Positions 61,175 to 64,000 of a stretch of 64,000 bases of DNA are shown piece by piece. Each line of letters begins with the position of its first letter. The stretch's first letter is position 1. Position numbers and translations under genes: made by a program. The stretch is from NCBI GenBank assembly GCA_030674185.1, contig CM060312.1:54567168-54631167 (forward strand). The letters are read 5' to 3'. The notes under the pieces are model-generated. The model was not told the DNA's origin and made no database searches. It worked only from the letters and a program-made list of their open reading frames with translations. Source of the stretch: Monoplex corrugatus. Taxonomy: Eukaryota; Mollusca; Gastropoda; Littorinimorpha; Ranellidae.

Positions 61175-61262
61175 ATGTTTCCATCCAAATCTGCCAGCGC
61201 TGAGCAGCAATCTGAAAAATTCCATAAGCCTGCAGGAACCCCTAATGTTTAAGTTAATTAGC
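61175..61262 (-). mobile_element. SINE family B end fragment
   Basis: On the - strand: CAGGCTTATGGAATTTTTC and a GCTGGCAGATTTGGATGG block matching the family B end. Weak. Confidence 0.4.
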
Positions 61263-61633
61263 ATTGCTACATTAGGAAGTAATTGGAATGCAGTACATAT
61301 CACAGCAGGGGCTTTCACAGATTCAAATTTGGTTTAAGAAAATTTTATGTATGCAACTTTTAGTTAACCCAGCTGTCAGTGGGTACCCGATCCTGTTCAT
61401 CCCTCGCCAAAAAACCCCCCACATATTCAAATACTTTATTATTCAAAAGGACAGAAGCATAGATCCCACTGGAGCTGTCTGTCTGTGCTTACTCTACACA
61501 TATGACATAAGCACAGAAGAAGTACAGCAACCGTCTTCATGATGCTGGGACCATAAAGATTATGGGACACCTTTGCCTTCCTATTAGTAAAACAGTAAGC
61601 CTATCCATGTAGTTGTTTACAGTAGTCACTTAC

Positions 61634-61726
61634 CCGTGACAGGGTGGCAACACGTATGATGACTACAAGCAGGGCACAGGACAGGACTGACTCCATCACA
61701 ACCACTACACTCCCCACTGCAGACCT
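61634..61726 (-). CDS. internal coding exon, Cys-rich zinc-finger-like segment
   Basis: 93 nt, phase 1 to 1, acceptor ATTTGCAG, donor GTAAGT. Reads EVCSGECSGCDGVSPVLC, then PACSHHTCCHPVT: eight Cys and three His in 31 residues, with C-x3-C-x2-C and C-x2-C-x2-H pairs as in a treble-clef or RING-like zinc site. It joins 62474-63247 and 60310-60554 in phase. Confidence 0.85.
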
Positions 61727-61945
61727 CTGCAAATGCATCAAGATGATGTTAATGCAACATGATTCAAAACAAGAAATATTGCATTCTCGAAGAAAGTGCT
61801 AATATTAAAACATCACAGAGAGTGTCTATCACGATACGTCATATCTGGAAACAGTGATAACTGAAATCAATCAATTCTTTAAAAAGCTCTAACCTGCCTG
61901 TATACTATGAAAACAGCAGGGCCAGATTACCCAGCATGCTGCAAC

Positions 61946-62155
61946 TTTCGATCATAGACGAGAACTATTGGATCAACTTAAAACTTGAAGATCTTATTTC
62001 ATGTTACATCCAGAAACAGCTGAATTGTGAAAACAAATATGGATATGTCACTTTCAATCACAGATGAGAACTATTGGATCAAATTACAACTTGAAAATCA
62101 TATTACATGTTACATTAAGAAACAGTTGAATTGTAAAAACAAATATGGATATATC
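61946..62155. repeat. tandem duplication, 2 units of about 105 bp
   Basis: Both units contain GAGAACTATTGGATCAA, ACTTGAA(G/A)ATC and AACAAATATGGATAT, inside the intron between the 62474 and 61634 exons. Confidence 0.88.
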
Positions 62156-62473
62156 CAACTTCCTTACTATCATTTTTTTTTCCGCAAGAGGGACTTGGGA
62201 TTTAAAGACAAATTCAATATTAACACTAGGCCTTAGGTTGTCTGAATTTCATCTACACTGATCAATCACCATCTGATGGATCTGTTTAATAATGGCAAAT
62301 TTCATAATTCATGTTGACAGCCAATAAGTTCTATTAGGAATTTATGTATACACTTTATGCTGCGAATTTCCAATTTTCCATGTAAGCCAGACCAAAAATA
62401 AATTTAAGCCATTGACTTTAATAGTGATAATGATAAGTTCCTGCAAATACACATAAACACTATCTGAACTCAC

Positions 62474-63247
62474 CATTCTGCCTATGTGAGGGAGCAGTTC
62501 TGTGCAACAGTCCGTTTTTGTGCTTCTTACAGGACACAGATTGACAACAGCACCCTGCACAACCCCCCTGCCCAGGTCTCAGCAATCGTGACGGCCCCAA
62601 GCTCAGTGAAGTACAGCTAGAGGCCCTGGGAGGTACTGCCGAGGTCACTGGTCGCTGGTAAGCGTTTGAGTCTGAATGTGTGCCATTGTCCCCTGAGAAA
62701 TGTCTGTGCATCACACACCCACCACACCCATCCCTCCTCACTACCACCCCTTCCCTGTCCCCATCTTTATCATCACAACGTTCACAGTTTGGGCAGGGAG
62801 TCTGGGTAGTGGCTGCCACTGTGCTTACAGACGTGGCAGCCAGGCTGCTTTCTCCACACACAGAAGGAAGAGCGATGGAGCGGGACATACACCTGTCGTG
62901 ATTTGTTGGCCCGGGATGGAAGGTACTGAGAGTGCCGCCACCTTGTAATGAACTTTGGTGACAAGGAGATGACGACTCTCCACCACCTCCCTGAGAGCTG
63001 TGAGAGTGGCAGCTTTGAGAGCTGAGCACAGTGTCTGATTCTTCTCCTGATGGCTGGAGACTACTGTTGCTTGTTGCTCGATGGTGATGCTGTAGTTCTT
63101 GTTGGCTCAAAGATCGTTGATTACCAGGCACATCGTCCTCTTCGACGTCACTAGGGAAGATGGCAGCTGGAGGTCGCATGCTAGACCAGCCATTGACACG
63201 ATACTGTCCTGATGAAGACTCATACCCAGACTCTTTCAGCTGGTAAT
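62474..63247 (-). CDS. long coding exon, Ser/His/Cys-rich protein (unrecognised)
   Basis: 774 nt, acceptor TTCTTCAG, donor GTGAGT, phase 1 to 1. Starts YQLKESGYESSSGQYRVNGW. It then has Ser/Gln/His-rich disorder (QQELQHHHRATSNSS), a Cys site CPNCERC followed by CGGCVMHRHF, and near the end CAGCCCQSVSCKKHKNG. Combined with the next two exons, the visible C-terminus is 370 residues with three Cys clusters. The 5' exons lie beyond the window. A SPATA2/tamo-like adaptor with a C-terminal zinc finger came to mind but I could not support it. Confidence 0.85.
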
Positions 63248-63484
63248 CTGAAGAAAAACAGATCGGAAAAAGTTTGATGAAAATTGTCCTTAACTTTGCA
63301 ATACAAATACAATACACACAGAGAACAAAGATATTCATATGCTTTCCAATACAAATATAATCCACACAGAGAATTAAGACATTCATAATAAACTGTATCA
63401 ATCCAAATAGATGTTTTTAGTTGATTTGGGAATTTTAAATCTAATTTGATGCATAAGAGTATCAATCCACACACAGTCACTGTG

Positions 63485-63528
63485 GTGGTGTGTGTGTGTG
63501 TGTGTGTGTGTGTGTTGTGTGTTGTGTG

Positions 63529-63571
<43 letters not shown>
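63485..63571. repeat. (GT)n microsatellite
   Basis: (GT)n with three TTGTGTG breaks, in the intron upstream of the 62474-63247 exon. Confidence 0.97.
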
Positions 63572-63572
<1 letters not shown>

Positions 63573-63934
63573 TGGTCTGACTGTAAACTTCTATGTGTAA
63601 ACCCAAAATATTTCTGGCGTCAAGTTGTCAGATCAGGTTAGGTCATCTGTTTCAATCATTTTCTGTAGTATACAGTTCTCATGACCTCAAAACAACAAAC
63701 AAAACAACAACTCAACAACAACAACAAAGTTTGCAGTTGCCTCATAACCCTACCAGGGTTGTAGGGGAAGGGTTATGACTTTTCTTGGTACCAGCATTAT
63801 CCCCTTTCCTTCCCTACTTTACCTTGCAAACACTAAAAAGGATCAGGTACACAATCACAACTGGATGGACTGGATGTTGTATGCATGAATGTTTCTTCAA
63901 GCGAGACTTAAACTTGACAACTGTTACTAAATAG

Positions 63935-64000
63935 ATGAAAATCATCATCATCATCATCAGGTGCCCTGCCGCATGGCGTTGGCGACCATGGACTTCCAAC
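63935..64000 (+). repeat. (ATC)n plus GTGCCCTGCCGCATGGCGTT repeat, cut by window end
   Basis: Same (ATC)n-to-unique junction as 28020-28145, running off the window. Confidence 0.7.

Noticed and set aside
62474..63247. SPATA2/tamozhennic assignment for the right-hand gene
   Set aside because: A C-terminal Cys/His site alone is not enough, and the PUB domain expected upstream is outside the window.

Overview
This is animal nuclear DNA. Genes are split by GT-AG introns (plus two GC-AG introns), the background is AT-rich, and the window is full of (CA)n/(GT)n, (GA)n and (TAA)n microsatellites, tRNA-derived SINEs and decayed non-LTR retrotransposons. The repeat types look lophotrochozoan, most likely a marine mollusc. 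That is an inference from repeat style and protein families, not a species call.

Layout. (1) Positions 1673-3995, + strand: the last two coding exons of a gene that begins left of the window. They encode a 542-residue disordered Ser/Thr/Glu-rich tail that I do not recognise, followed by a microsatellite-poor tract to about 7240 that is probably its 3' UTR. (2) Positions 7240-12984: non-coding DNA with a minisatellite, LINE remnants and a SINE. (3) Positions 12985-48047, - strand: a CRELD2 family gene (cysteine-rich with EGF-like domains, ER-lumenal). (4) Positions 48050-54550: its upstream region and intergenic DNA with SINEs and a foldback element. (5) Positions 54560-64000, - strand: the last three coding exons (60310-63247) of an unrecognised Cys/His-rich protein gene, with a probable long 3' UTR to about 54560.

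The main result is the CRELD gene. I can place 22 exons whose splice phases agree at every junction, giving one 722-residue reading frame. It has a signal peptide and a complete CRELD module (exons 1-10), a 39-nt linker exon, and a second complete CRELD module without its own signal peptide (exons 12-21). The terminal exon ends in the ER-retrieval signal RDEL. Matching exons of the two modules have the same phases, and eight of the ten pairs are complete matches in length or boundary type. Both modules even share a GC-AG intron after the CXXC exon. The modules are clearly diverged at the protein level, so the duplication looks old. Upstream of the start codon is a perfect ER stress response element (CCAAT-N9-CCACG, 48490-48508) and a perfect CRE palindrome. 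This fits a gene controlled by the unfolded protein response, as known for mammalian CRELD2.

Other structure of note: a TTAA-flanked foldback MITE family with CCCTTTGACTCC termini (piggyBac-like); a retrotransposon tail carrying a restriction-like endonuclease domain and ending in a tRNA-like sequence plus A10; a decayed duplicate of the last EGF exon inside the CRELD gene; three or more SINE families; and several minisatellites.
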